Shown in pieces: positions 46,116 to 57,400 of a stretch of 64,000 bases of DNA; position 1 is the first letter of the stretch, and the number at the start of each line of letters is the position of its first letter. This DNA comes from Herbaspirillum sp. WKF16 (GTDB lineage Bacteria; Pseudomonadota; Gammaproteobacteria; Burkholderiales; Burkholderiaceae_D). Position numbers and translations under genes: made by a program. The stretch covers positions 2,666,001 through 2,730,000 of the forward strand of contig NZ_CP118632.1 of assembly GCF_028993615.1 (NCBI RefSeq), in the 5' to 3' direction. Below the pieces are notes generated by a model. The model was not told the origin of the DNA and did no database searches. It saw nothing but the letters and a program-made list of their open reading frames with translations.

Positions 46116-46984
46116 TGCGCACCGTCATCCATCTCTCCGACCTGCACTTCGGCCGCACCGATCCTGAGATCATCGCGCCGCTGATCGCCCAGGTGCATGA
46201 GTTGCAGCCTGACCTGGTGGTGGTCTCGGGCGACCTCACCCAGCGCGCGCGCAGCGTCCAGTTCAAGGAGGCGCGGCAATTCCTGGACGCGCTGCCGCAT
46301 CCGCAGCTGGTGGTGCCCGGCAACCACGACGTGCCGCTGTTCAACGTCGCCGCGCGCCTGTTGCAGCCGCTGCGCAAGTATCGCCGTCACATCGGCGAGG
46401 ATCTGCAACCGGTCTACATGGATGATGAGATGGTGGTGGTCGGCATCAACACCGCACGCTCGCTGACCATCAAGGACGGCCGCGTCAACGACCGCCAGAT
46501 CGAGATGGCGCGGCGCCAGCTGGCGGCGGTGGGCGACAACATGGTCAAGATCATCGTCACCCACCACCCCTTCGACCTGCCGCCTGGGCCGCAGCACCAC
46601 GACCTGGTCGGCAAGGCGGTGCCGGCCATGCGCGCCTTCGCGCTATGCGGCGCCGACCTGCTGCTGGCGGGCCATGTGCACACCAGCTCCGCGGTCAGCA
46701 GCGCCGGGCGCTACGATATCCCCGGCTACTCGGCGCTGGTGGTGCAGGCGGGCACGGCGACGTCCACCCGCGGCCGCGGCGAGAGCAATTCATTCAATGT
46801 GCTGCAGGTAGAGGCGCACCAGATCGTGGTGCACCGGCTGGGCTGGGAGCCGGAACGGAAGTCCTTCGCGCTGGCCGCCTCGCAGACCTTCGTCCAGCGC
46901 GGCAGCGAATGGTTCGAGCGCGAGCCGGACGGCAGCCTCGGCGCCGAGCCGGCGGCCAGCGCGGCGCGGCCGGCATCGGGCTGA
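46115..46984 (+). CDS. Metallophosphoesterase (calcineurin-like)
   Basis: A 289-residue phosphoesterase with the complete di-metal motif set: HLSDLHFGR (D-x-H), VVSGDLTQRA (GD), VVPGNHDVPL (GNHD), IIVTHHPFD and LLAGHVHTSS (GHxH). The family includes cAMP, UDP-diacylglucosamine and lipid phosphodiesterases. The Pro/Ala-rich tail is unstructured. Coupled translation with the lipid kinase suggests a common phospholipid-related task. Confidence 0.92.
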   Translation: MRTVIHLSDLHFGRTDPEIIAPLIAQVHELQPDLVVVSGDLTQRARSVQFKEARQFLDALPHPQLVVPGNHDVPLFNVAARLLQPLRKYRRHIGEDLQPVYMDDEMVVVGINTARSLTIKDGRVNDRQIEMARRQLAAVGDNMVKIIVTHHPFDLPPGPQHHDLVGKAVPAMRAFALCGADLLLAGHVHTSSAVSSAGRYDIPGYSALVVQAGTATSTRGRGESNSFNVLQVEAHQIVVHRLGWEPERKSFALAASQTFVQRGSEWFEREPDGSLGAEPAASAARPASG

Positions 46985-47023
46985 GGGCCCGATCGAAAAC
47001 GGCCCGAATCAGGACGCGCCATG

Positions 47024-47052
47024 AAAAAGAGCCGCAGTGCGCGGCTCTTTTT
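47024..47052. terminator. Bidirectional terminator
   Basis: A 12-bp stem AAAAAGAGCCGC (47024-47035) / GCGGCTCTTTTT (47041-47052) with loop AGTGC, lying between the phosphoesterase gene and the convergent 74-residue gene. Confidence 0.92.
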
Positions 47053-47103
47053 GTTTTTCACGGGAATGGCCCGATGCCGGAATGAATCGCCGGCTGCGTC
47101 GGC

Positions 47104-47328
47104 CTACAGCGGGTTCTGGTCGATCCAATCGCCCGAGAAATCCAGGATGTAGGCAATCGCCTCGTCCTCGGAATCGAATTCGTTGGTGGGCGCCTTGCGC
47201 TGGTAGCGCAGCTCGCCGCTGCCGTCCTTGCCTGCGTGAATCACGAAGCAGGACATGAATTTTCCGCCGTCCGTTTTTCGAACATCCGGAATCACTGCGT
47301 TTCCCTTGTACGGGAAGATCTGGGACAT
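47104..47328 (-). CDS. Hypothetical protein (74 aa)
   Basis: A small soluble protein (MSQIFPYKGNAVIPDVRKT, FMSCFVIHAGKDGSGELRYQ, EDEAIAYILDFSGDWIDQN) that reads like a compact alpha/beta domain with an acidic C-terminal helix. No named family recognised. The ATG at 47328 has a near-perfect AGGAGG site, so expression is credible. It is divergent from the G3E GTPase and shares the region with the two GCAAC/GTTGC palindromes. Confidence 0.8.
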   Translation of the reverse strand: MSQIFPYKGNAVIPDVRKTDGGKFMSCFVIHAGKDGSGELRYQRKAPTNEFDSEDEAIAYILDFSGDWIDQNPL

Positions 47329-47419
47329 GAAGAACCTCCTTGTTGCGAGGCGCAATGCTAGCACAAGCGCCCGCTTCCTTCCGGGGACCGGCCGGGCGGG
47401 ATCCTGATCGACAATATTT

Positions 47420-47460
47420 GCAACATAGTTGCATTTATGAGATATTCGCAACACAGTTGC
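47420..47460. promoter_or_regulatory. Two tandem palindromic operators, Zur-like by context
   Basis: GCAAC-ATA-GTTGC (47420-47432) and GCAAC-ACA-GTTGC (47448-47460) have identical 5-bp arms, both are followed by ATTT, and their centres are 28 bp apart. They lie 72-112 bp upstream of the G3E GTPase start. G3E metallochaperones and FolE2 are classical zinc-starvation genes under Zur, so these are candidate Zur boxes; the protein identity is inferred from the genes, not from a consensus I can check. Confidence 0.6.
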
Positions 47461-47531
47461 ATTTTAAGTTGCGTTTGATCCCTGATCCGGCATTTGCCAT
47501 TTCCTTCCACCCCATCCATCTCCCATCGTCC

Positions 47532-48736
<1,205 letters not shown>

Positions 48737-48746
<10 letters not shown>

Positions 48747-49657
48747 AGTTGACGGCCCGCCTGCCCGACGTGGCGCGCGAGGAACGCGCCGCCATTCCCC
48801 TGCCGCTGGACTGGGTCGGCATGAGCGGCATCGCCGTGCCGTTGCGGCTGGACGCCGGCCTGCAGGTCGCGGCCAGCGCCGCCATCTCGGTGGACCTGCC
48901 GGACCCGCGCGCCAAGGGCATCCACATGTCGCGCCTGTACCGCCTGCTCGACGACTTCGCCGCGCATCGGATCCTGTCGCCGCAGGCCTTGTCGCAGCTG
49001 CTGCAACAGGCGGTCGAGAGCCACGCCGATTGCGGCTCGCGGGCCGCGCGCGTGGCGCTGGACTTCGCCCTGCCGCTGCGCCGCCCGGCGCTGGTCACGC
49101 CCGGCCTGGCGGGATGGAAGCACTATCCGGTGAGGCTGCACGCAGAACTGCGCGATGCGGCCGTGCGGCTGCAACTGACGGTGCGCGTGGAGTATTCCTC
49201 CACCTGCCCCTGCTCGGCGGCGCTGTCGCGGCAGGCGCTGCGCTACGCCTTCGCCGGCGACTTCGCCGATGCGCCCGCCGTGGCCCGCGACGCCGTGCTG
49301 GACTGGCTGGCCGCACGCGCCAGCCTGGCCACGCCGCACAGCCAGCGCAGCCAGGCTGCCCTCAGCATCGGGCTGGCCGGCCATGCCGATCATCTTCCGC
49401 TGCGCGCCCTGATCGATACCGCAGAGCAGGCGCTTGGCACGCCGGTGCAGACCGCCGTCAAGCGCGCCGACGAGCAAGCCTTCGCGCTCAGCAACGGCGC
49501 CAACCTGATGTACGTGGAAGATGCCGCACGGCGGCTGCGACTGGCGCTGGAAGCCGGCTTCGGCCCCTGTTCGGTGCAGGTCGAGCACTTCGAGAGCCTG
49601 CATGCCCACGACGCCACGGCCGCCGCCTCCACGCCCGGATGGCGACCGCTGCCGTGA
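48737..49657 (+). CDS. folE2: GTP cyclohydrolase FolE2 (zinc-independent)
   Basis: Makes 7,8-dihydroneopterin triphosphate from GTP for folate/queuosine synthesis without needing zinc, replacing FolE under zinc limitation. 306 residues, with the IB-type signature [20 protein letters not shown] (metal-ligand Cys) and the C-terminal [12 protein letters not shown]. The start is taken as GTG at 48737, overlapping the G3E gene by ten bases; TTG codons at 48743/48749 are alternatives. Its link to a G3E GTPase supports a zinc-response operon. Confidence 0.92.
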
Positions 49658-49727
49658 GCGCCACGACTGGCGGACCGGCGCGAAGCGCGGTATCGTGCTG
49701 GCTTCGCCCCGACCACGATATCGCATC

Positions 49728-50696
49728 ATGACTTCCAACGCCTTCCCCGCCGCCCTGCAACGCCACCAGTTCGCCGCGCTCGAACAAGGCCCGCGCCTGC
49801 TGGTGCTGGGCGCAGTGCACGGCAACGAGACCTGCGGCACGCAGGCCATGGCGCGGCTGCTGCAGGAGCTGGAGAGCGGCGCGCTGGCGATCCGGCGCGG
49901 GCTGCTGACGCTGGTGCCGGTCACCAATCCGCTGGCCTATGCCAGGAAACAGCGCCAGGGCGAACGCAACCTCAACCGCAACATGCGCGTGAACCCGGCG
50001 CCGGACAACTTCGAAGATCGCATCTCCAACCTGCTGTGCCCATGGATCGCCGAACATGACGTGCTGCTGGACCTGCACTCCTTCCACACCGGCGGCGTGC
50101 CCTTCGCCATGCTGGGGCCGGAAGACAACGAGGGCGACATCGAGCCGTTCAGCCATGCGGCCGCCGAACAGCGCATGGCGGCGCACCTGGGCGCCACGCG
50201 GATCGTGGAAGGCTGGATGGGCACCTACGCGCGCGGCGTCGAGCGGCGCCGCCGTGAAGGCAAAGTGAATGCGCCCGACCTGCTCGACCGCGGCTATGGC
50301 GTGGGCACCACCGAATTCGCGCGCACCGCCGGCGCCTACGGCATCACGCTGGAATGCGGCCAGCACGAGGATCCGCGCGCGCCGGAGGTGGCCTACCACG
50401 CGATCCGGCAGACCCTGGCGCTACTGGGCATGGCCGACATCGCGCTGCAGCCGCCGCAGGGCGAGATCGACATCATCCGCCTGGTCGACGTGATCGACAT
50501 GGAACATGCGGCCGACAGCTTCACCCGCGAGTGGGCCAGCTTCGATCAGGTGCGCAAGGGAGAAGTGATCGGCCACCGCCATGGCGGCGCGGCGGTGACG
50601 GCGCCCGACGACGGCTACATTGTGTTTCCGAATCCGAAGGCGCTGGCGGGCAATGAGTGGTTTTACTTCGGTGTGAAGAGCGACAGGAGCTTGTAA
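49728..50696 (+). CDS. M14-family zinc deacylase (succinylglutamate desuccinylase/aspartoacylase)
   Basis: A 322-residue zinc-dependent amidohydrolase. The zinc site is visible as VLGAVHGNETCG (H-x-x-E) and the second His in LLDLHSFHTGG; the catalytic Glu is likely in GITLECGQHE. Substrate is not evident: arginine-catabolism (ast) genes are absent. ATG at 49728. Its last 13 codons and stop are copied twice downstream as part of a 176-bp tandem repeat. Confidence 0.9.
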   Translation: MTSNAFPAALQRHQFAALEQGPRLLVLGAVHGNETCGTQAMARLLQELESGALAIRRGLLTLVPVTNPLAYARKQRQGERNLNRNMRVNPAPDNFEDRISNLLCPWIAEHDVLLDLHSFHTGGVPFAMLGPEDNEGDIEPFSHAAAEQRMAAHLGATRIVEGWMGTYARGVERRRREGKVNAPDLLDRGYGVGTTEFARTAGAYGITLECGQHEDPRAPEVAYHAIRQTLALLGMADIALQPPQGEIDIIRLVDVIDMEHAADSFTREWASFDQVRKGEVIGHRHGGAAVTAPDDGYIVFPNPKALAGNEWFYFGVKSDRSL

Positions 50697-51173
50697 GACA
50701 GCCCCCCTCACATCCCTCCGTCGTCCTGACAAAGCTCAGGACCCAGCGGCTTTTGTCGCGCCGCTCATGCTTCGTTCAGGCGCAGCCAACGACACTGGGT
50801 CCCGGCCTGCGCCGGGACGACAAGAAAACAATGGTTTTACTTCGGCGTGAGGAGCCATCGGCGTTTATAAGACAGGACACCATCGCCTCCCCTCCGTCGT
50901 CCTGACGAAGGTCAGGACCCAGCGGCTTTTGCCGCGCCGCTCATGCTTCGTTCGGGCGCAGCCAACGACACTGGGTCCCGGCCTGCGTCGGGACGACAAG
51001 AAAACAATGGTTTTACTTCGGCGTGAGAAGCCATCGGCGTTTATAAGACAGGACACCATCGCCTCCCCTCCGTCGTCCTGACGAAGGTCAGGACCCAGCG
51101 GCTTTTGTGGCGCCGCTCATGCTTCGTTCGGGCGCAACCAACGACACTGGGTCCCGGCCTGCGCCGGGACGAC
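50658..51173. repeat. 176-bp tandem array that copies the 3' end of the upstream gene
   Basis: Blocks beginning TGGTTTTACTTCGG occur at 50658 (inside the deacylase gene), 50832 and 51008, 174 and 176 bp apart. Each is followed by two REP-like stem-loops, GTCCTGAC..GTCAGGAC-type (start points 50714, 50890 and 51066) and GTCCCGGCCTGCGCCGGGAC, with GTCGT and CCCAGYG flanks like those at 13507-15112. The array stops at 51173. The small open frames inside are chance readings. Confidence 0.92.
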
Positions 51174-51235
51174 GGGGAGATGAAAGAATGCTGTCAGTGG
51201 AATGAACGCGAACAGGCTGCGCGCACTGCAGCAGC

Positions 51236-51721
51236 TCAAGCGCAATCCAGCACATAGAAACGCGTATCCACCACCATCACCGGAAACGCCTCCGGCAGCT
51301 CGGCCTTCTCCACCAACCTGAAGCCGTTCTTCTCGTAGAAGCGGTGCGCCGCCAGGAACTTGGCGGTGGTGCCGAGGTAGATCTGCGCCACGCCCTTGTC
51401 ACTGGCCCATGCCACCGCGCCGTCCAACAATCGCTTGGCCGTGCCGTGCTCCTTGCCGCGGTGCGTGGCGGCCACGAACATCTTGCGCAAGGCCACCTGG
51501 TTATTGCCGATATCGAGCAGCGACACCGTGCCGACCACCTTGCCGCCGTCCAGCGCCACCCAGAAATTGCCGCGCCCCTTCTGGTAGAAACCGGGGATGT
51601 CGTTCAGGTCGGGCTGGCCTTCCAGCGTGATGGGAATGCCGAACTCCTGTTGCTGGATCGGCAGGATGACGTCGACCACGCCGGCGGCGTGCTCGGAAGA
51701 AAAAGGACGAATCTCGATCAT
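51236..51721 (-). CDS. GNAT-family N-acetyltransferase
   Basis: A 161-residue acetyltransferase. The acetyl-CoA site is FVAATHRGKEHGTAKRLLDG (R/Q-x-x-G-x-G/A variant) after VGTVSLLDIGNNQVALRKM; the C-terminal part has YLGTTAKFLAAHRFYEKNGF. The substrate is unknown. It is followed 33 bp upstream by a second GNAT gene on the same strand; the two are unlike each other. Confidence 0.9.
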   Translation of the reverse strand: MIEIRPFSSEHAAGVVDVILPIQQQEFGIPITLEGQPDLNDIPGFYQKGRGNFWVALDGGKVVGTVSLLDIGNNQVALRKMFVAATHRGKEHGTAKRLLDGAVAWASDKGVAQIYLGTTAKFLAAHRFYEKNGFRLVEKAELPEAFPVMVVDTRFYVLDCA

Positions 51722-51754
51722 GGTCTTATCAAGGTGGCGAACGCGGAAAAATGC

Positions 51755-52168
51755 TTACTTGAGTTCGTTGCCGGGCGTGAGCTCCCAGCAGCGCGGGCTG
51801 TGCGTGAAGCCGATGTGGCCGTAGTAGTCGGCGGCGTCGGGCGCGGCCAGCAGGCGCAGGCGGCAACGCGGGCCGAGCCGCGCGCGCGCATGGCGGATCA
51901 GCTCCTTGCCGATGCCGCGGCGCTGGTAGTTCTCGTCCACCGCCAGTTCCGACATGTAGCAGGCATAAGCGAAATCGGTGACGCAGCGCGCCACGCCGAT
52001 CAGCAATTCTCCATCCCAGGCGGTGGCGACCAGGTTGGCGTTGGCGATCATGGCCTGCATGCAGGCGCGGTCGTCCAGCGGACGCCGCGGGCCCAATGAA
52101 GTGCGGGAAAGGACGTCGATGAACTGCTCGACGGTAAGGGATACGTCGGTCTTGTAAGCGATGCTCAT
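51755..52168 (-). CDS. GNAT-family N-acetyltransferase
   Basis: A 137-residue acetyltransferase. LIGVARCVTDFAYACYMSEL leads into the acetyl-CoA loop VDENYQRRGIGKELIRHARA, with the closing DAADYYGHIGFTHSPRCWEL. ATG at 52168 begins the conserved fold; an upstream in-frame start at 52294 adds an unlikely leader. Substrate unknown. Confidence 0.88.
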   Translation of the reverse strand: MSIAYKTDVSLTVEQFIDVLSRTSLGPRRPLDDRACMQAMIANANLVATAWDGELLIGVARCVTDFAYACYMSELAVDENYQRRGIGKELIRHARARLGPRCRLRLLAAPDAADYYGHIGFTHSPRCWELTPGNELK

Positions 52169-52307
52169 GGTGCCGTGCGGTCGGTGGCTCAAGACCACAT
52201 CATACCGAACCCGCGGGCGCGCCGTCCGCATGCCCATGTAAAGAATCGCCGGTGAAAAAAAATCGCCGGCGCGGAGCCGGCGATGCCTGCCCATGGCGGC
52301 GCCGGGT

Positions 52308-53087
52308 TCAGGCGTTCTTCCACTCGGGGCTGCGCTTTTCGAGGAAAGCGTTGACGCCCTCCTTCTGGTCCTGCGTGTCGAACAGGTCGACGAACAGCTC
52401 GCGCTCGGTCTGCAGGATCGTGCCCAGCGGATTGTGGCGCGCGCCCTGGATCAATCGCTTGCTGGCCGCCACCGAGGACGGGCTCTGTTTTTCGGCCTGC
52501 AATGCCAGCTCCAGTGCGCGCGCACGGCCCTGGCCCTTGGCCACTACCTCCTCCACCAGGCCGATGCGCAGCGCGGTCTGCGCATTGACGCGCTCGCCGC
52601 ACAGGATCATGCGCTTGGCCCAGCCTTCGCCCACCAGCCACGGCAGGTTCTGCGTGCCGCCGGCGCAGGGCAAGAGGCCCACCGCCGCTTCCGGCAAGGC
52701 CATCTGCGCCTGCTCCTCGGCGATGCGGATATCGCAGGCCAGCGCGCACTCCAGGCCACCGCCCATGGCGTAGCCGTTGATGGCGGCGATCGAGACGCCG
52801 CGGAAGGCCGACAGGGTCTCGAAGGCCTCGCCGAAACGGCGCGCCATCTCGCGCGCCATGGCGCGGTCGCCGTCGGCGAAGAGCTTGAGGTCGGCGCCGG
52901 CCGAGAAGAACTTCTCGCCCTCGCCGGTCACCACCAGCGTGTAGATGCCGCGGTCGGCGTTGAGGTCCTTGACCAGCCGCGTCAGGTCGGCCAGCGCTTC
53001 GCGGGTCCAGGTGTTGGCCGGCGGATTGGACAGGGTCAGCAGCGCGGTGTGATTGATCTTTTCGAGCTTCAGGTTGGTATAGGTCAT
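52308..53087 (-). CDS. Enoyl-CoA hydratase/isomerase
   Basis: A 259-residue crotonase-fold enzyme of beta-oxidation. The oxyanion-hole blocks are FFSAGADLKLFADGDRA and GYAMGGGLECALACDIRIA; Glu residues stand in the usual places (GGLECAL and LPEAAVGLLPCAGGTQNLP). The start at 53087 follows the acyl-CoA dehydrogenase stop by 13 bp on the same strand, so both steps are probably made from one transcript. Confidence 0.95.
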   Translation of the reverse strand: MTYTNLKLEKINHTALLTLSNPPANTWTREALADLTRLVKDLNADRGIYTLVVTGEGEKFFSAGADLKLFADGDRAMAREMARRFGEAFETLSAFRGVSIAAINGYAMGGGLECALACDIRIAEEQAQMALPEAAVGLLPCAGGTQNLPWLVGEGWAKRMILCGERVNAQTALRIGLVEEVVAKGQGRARALELALQAEKQSPSSVAASKRLIQGARHNPLGTILQTERELFVDLFDTQDQKEGVNAFLEKRSPEWKNA

Positions 53088-53100
53088 GGCTTCCTTGTGC

Positions 53101-54261
53101 TTATCGGATGTCGTCCAGGTTGTCGCTGTTGAGGAGCTGGCGCGAGACGATCACGCGCATGATCTCGTTGGTGCCTTCCAGGATCTGGTGCACGCGCACG
53201 TCGCGGAAATACCGCTCCAGCGGATATTCGCGGATGTAGCCGTACCCGCCGTGCAGCTGCAGCGCCTCGTTGCAGACCTTGAAGCCGAGGTCGGTGGCCA
53301 GGCGCTTGGCCATGGCGCAATAGGTGGTGGCCTGGGGCGATTTGGCATCCAGCTTGACGGCGGCCAGGCGCACCATCTGGCGCGCCGCGACCAGCTCGGT
53401 CTGCATGTCGGCCAGCTTGAACTGCAGCGCCTGGAAGTCGGCGATCGGGCGGCCGAACTGCTTGCGCTCCTTCATGTAGGCGTGCGCCGCGTCCAGCGCC
53501 GCCTGCGCGGCGCCGACAGAACAGGTGGCGATGTTGATGCGGCCGCCGTCCAGGCCCTTCATCGCAAACACGAAGCCCTCGCCTTCACTGCCCAGCAAGT
53601 GGCTGGCCGGCACCTTGACGTTGTCGAAGCTGATGGTGCGGGTGGGCTGGCTGTTCCAGCCCATCTTGCTTTCCTTCTTGCCGTAGCTGATGCCGGCGGC
53701 GTTGCCCGGCACCACGAAGGCCGACACGCCGCGGGCGCCTTCGCCGCCGGTGCGCGCCATCACCACCAGCACATCGGTCGAACCGGCGCCGGAGATGAAG
53801 GCCTTGGAGCCGTTGATGACGTAGTGGCCATCGACCAGTTTGGCGGAGGTCTTGAGCGAGGCCGCGTCGGAACCCGAGCCCGGTTCGGTCAGGCAGTAGG
53901 AGCCGATCTTGCGGCCGGCGGCCAGCTTCTCGCACCACTCGTCCTTGATCGCCGCCGTGCCCCAGGAGGCGATCATCCAGCTCACCATGTTATGGATGGT
54001 CAGGTAGGCCGCGGTGGAGGGACAGGCGCGCGCCAGCTCCTCGAACACCACGGTGGCGTCCAGCCGGCTCAGGCCCAGGCCACCCAGCTCCTCCGGCGTG
54101 TACAGGCCGCAGAAACCGAGCTCGCCGGCCTTGGCGATCACATCCAGCGGGAAGTGCGCCTCCTCGTCCCACTTGGCGGCGTGCGGCGCCATCTCGCCGG
54201 CGGCGAAGTCGCGCGCGCTTTGCTGGAAGGCCAGTTGATCCTCGTTGAGTTCGAAGTCCAT
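53101..54261 (-). CDS. Acyl-CoA dehydrogenase (isobutyryl/short-branched type)
   Basis: A 386-residue FAD enzyme. Motifs: YCLTEPGSGSDAASLKTSA (FAD/substrate), KMGWNSQPTRTISFDNVKVP, the C-terminal LHGGYGYIREYPLERYFRDV and the catalytic Glu in QILEGTNEIMRVIVSRQLL. The GTNEI position of Glu fits isobutyryl-CoA and short-chain dehydrogenases. With the enoyl-CoA hydratase it would carry out the first two steps of a branched acyl-CoA route. Confidence 0.93.
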   Translation of the reverse strand: MDFELNEDQLAFQQSARDFAAGEMAPHAAKWDEEAHFPLDVIAKAGELGFCGLYTPEELGGLGLSRLDATVVFEELARACPSTAAYLTIHNMVSWMIASWGTAAIKDEWCEKLAAGRKIGSYCLTEPGSGSDAASLKTSAKLVDGHYVINGSKAFISGAGSTDVLVVMARTGGEGARGVSAFVVPGNAAGISYGKKESKMGWNSQPTRTISFDNVKVPASHLLGSEGEGFVFAMKGLDGGRINIATCSVGAAQAALDAAHAYMKERKQFGRPIADFQALQFKLADMQTELVAARQMVRLAAVKLDAKSPQATTYCAMAKRLATDLGFKVCNEALQLHGGYGYIREYPLERYFRDVRVHQILEGTNEIMRVIVSRQLLNSDNLDDIR

Positions 54262-54390
54262 GTGCGTCTCCTGTTCGTTGTTGTTTTGCCGGGGCGGTGG
54301 CGCCCGTTTGGCATCTAGGGTAATGGAATTTGGGATAGGGAGTTGTCGTTAGCGCGACATTGGGGGGCTTGGCTGGCGGGCAACGCTGAA

Positions 54391-54478
54391 CGTCGCTGGG
54401 TCCCCGCTTTCGCGGGGACGACGGCTAACCTCCAATTTGAGCGCCGTCGCTCCTGCGAAAGCAGGAGCCCAGTGGCGT
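54391..54478. repeat. Pair of REP-like inverted repeats
   Basis: Two stem-loops in opposite orientation: TCCCCGCTTTCGCGGGGA (within 54391-54423) and GCTCCTGCGAAAGCAGGAGC (within 54445-54475), both with CTGGG/CCCAG and GTCGT edges. They belong to the same family as the arrays at 13507 and 50714 but stand alone here. Confidence 0.85.
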
Positions 54479-54492
54479 TGCGCGCCGCCTGC

Positions 54493-57400
54493 TTATGCCG
54501 CCCGGTCCAGCGCCGGCTGGCCGAACTGCGCCAGCAACTCCGCGCGCCGCGCCTGCATCGCCTGCACCGCCTTGTCCTTGACATGACCATAGCCGCGCAC
54601 CTGCTCCGGCAGCTGCGCCAGCTCGATGGCGAGCGCGTGGTTGGAGGCATCCAGCTTGGGCAGCAGGCCCAGCACCATTTCGCGATACTCCACGATCAAC
54701 CGGCGCTCCATGCGGCGCTCCGCGGCGCGCCCGAAGAGATCCAGCGCGGTGCCGCGCAAGCCCTTCATCTTCGCCAGCAGCTTGAAGGCGCTGAACATCC
54801 AGCTGCCGTAGCGCGCCTTGACCAGGTGGCCATCGCCATCCTTGCTGGCGAAGATCGGCGGCGCCAGGTTGAAGCTGAGCGAGAAGTCGCCCTCGAATTG
54901 CTGCTCCAGCTGTTGCATGAACTTGCCGTCGGTGTACAGGCGCGCGACTTCGTACTCGTCCTTGTAGGCCATCAGCTTGGAGAGATTGCGCGCCACCGCC
55001 ATCGACAACTTGTCGCCGCCCAGCGGCGCCTCGGCCGCGCGCACCGCCTCCACCACCTCGGCGAACTGCGCGGCATAGGCGGCGTTCTGGTATTCGGCCA
55101 GGAAGGCGGTGCGGCGCTTGACCAGCTTGTCCAGCGACTCCGGCATGCGCAGCACCACCGGCTGGGCCGGCACCGCGATGCGCTCCACCTTCGCCAGGTC
55201 CACCGCCGCGCGGCGGCCCCACAGGAAGGCGGTCTTGTTGGCCTCCACGGCCACGCCGTTCATCTCGATGGCGCGCAACAGCGACGCCTCGGACAACGGC
55301 AGCTCGCCGCGCTGCCAGGCATAGCCCAGCATGAACAGGTTGGTGGCGATGGAGTCGCCCATCAGGGCGGTGGCCAGGCGGGTGGCGTCGATGAAGTCGG
55401 CCTGCTGCTCCACCGACTCGACGATCAGCGCCTTGACCTCCTCGAACGGGAATTGCCAGTCGGGATTCTTGGCGAACTGGCCCGGCGGCTGCTGGTGCAC
55501 GTTGACCACGGCGCGCGTGCGGCCGGGGCGCATCTTGGAGATGGCGTCGAAGGAGCCGGCCGTCAGCATGTCGCAGCCGAGGATCAGGTCGGCCTCGCCG
55601 GTGGCGATGCGCTGGGCGCGGATGGCCTCGCGCGTGGCGGCGATGCGCACGTGCGAAGTGACCGAGCCGTTCTTCTGCGACATGCCGGTCATGTCCAGCA
55701 CCGAGGCTCCCTTGCCCTCCAGGTGCGCCGCCATGCCCATCAGGGCGCCGATGGTGATCACGCCGGTGCCGCCGATGCCGTTGATGAGGATGTTGAACGG
55801 CGTGTCGCAGGACGGGATTGCCGGTTGCGGCAGCGCGCCGAACTCGTCGGCCTCGCCCTTCGCGGCCACGCCGGTCCGGGACTTCTTCAGCTTGCCGCCG
55901 GTGACGGTGACGAAGCTCGGGCAGAAGCCCTTCACGCAAGAGTAATCCTTGTTGCAGGACGACTGGTCGATCGCGCGCTTGCGGCCGAACTCGGTCTCCA
56001 GCGGCAGGATCGAGGTGCAGTTGGACTGCACCCCGCAATCGCCGCAGCCCTCGCACACGGCCTCGTTGATGAACAGGCGCTGGTTGGGGTCGGGGAACTC
56101 GCCCTTCTTGCGGCGGCGGCGCTTCTCGGCGGCGCAGGTCTGGTCGTAGATGATCACGGTCACGCCCGGCAGCTCGCGCAGTTCGCGCTGCACCGCGTCC
56201 ATGTCCTTGCGGTCGTGCACGGTGGCCACCGCCGGCAGGTTGGAACGATCGGCATAGCGCCCGATGTCTTCGGACACCAGCGCGATGCGCAGGATACCCT
56301 CGGCCGCCATCTGTTGCGCGATCATCGGCACCGACACCGTGCCGTCCACCGGCTGGCCGCCGGTCATCGCCACCGCGTCGTTGTAGAGGATCTTGTAGGT
56401 CATGTTGACCTTGGCCGCCACGGCCGCGCGGATGGCCAGGTAACCGGAATGGAAATAGGTGCCGTCGCCCAGGTTGGCGAACACGTGCGGCACCTGCGAG
56501 AACGGCGCCTGGCCGATCCAGGGCGCGCCCTCGCCGCCCATGTGGGTGGTCAGCTTGTTGTATTCGGGATAGATGGCGGTGGCCATCACGTGGCAACCGA
56601 TGCCGGCCAGCGCGAAGCTGCCCTCGGGCACCTTGGTCGAGGTGTTGTGCGGGCAGCCTGAGCAGTAATAGGCCGGGCGCGGCGGCGTGCTGACCGCCTT
56701 CGACAGCACCGCGTCCTTGGCGTCGAGGAAGGCCAGGCGCGCGCGGATCAGGTCGCTGGTGTGGAAGCGGGCGATGCGCGCGGCGATCACGCGGGCGATC
56801 TGCGCCACCGAGAAGTCGGCCTTGGAGGTCAGGAGCCATTCGCCGCGCGGCGCCACCCACTCGCCCTTTTCATCGAACTTGCCGATCACGCGCGGGCGCA
56901 CGTCGTCGCGCCAGTTGTAGAGCTGCTCCTTGAGCTGGTACTCGACCATCTGGCGTTTTTCTTCCACCACCAGGATTTCATCCAGGCCCTGGGCAAACTC
57001 GCGCACGCCTTCCGGCTCCAGCGGCCACGGCATCGAGACCTTGAACAGGCGCAAGCCGATCTCGGCGGCGAACTGCTCATCTATCCCCAGCTCGGACAGG
57101 GCTTCCAGCACATCGAGGTAGGACTTGCCGGAGGCGATGATGCCCAGCCGCGCCTTCGGGCTGTCGATCATCACGCGGTTGAGCTTGTTGGCGCGCGCAT
57201 AGGCCAGGGCCGCGTAGATCTTGTAGTCCTGCATCAGCGCTTCCTGCTTGCGCGCCTGCACGCCCAGCGTGTCGGTCGAGAGCCGGGCGTTGAGACCGCC
57301 TTCGGGCATGACGAAGTCGGCCGGCGTATTGATCTGCACGCGGAAGGGATCGGCGTCCACCGAGGCGCTCGACTCGACCGTGTCGGCCAGCGCCTTGAAG

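Noticed and set aside
54343..56661. 772-codon plus-strand frame opposite the indolepyruvate oxidoreductase
   Set aside because: Arg/His/Gln-rich antisense reading of an intact gene with recognised motifs.
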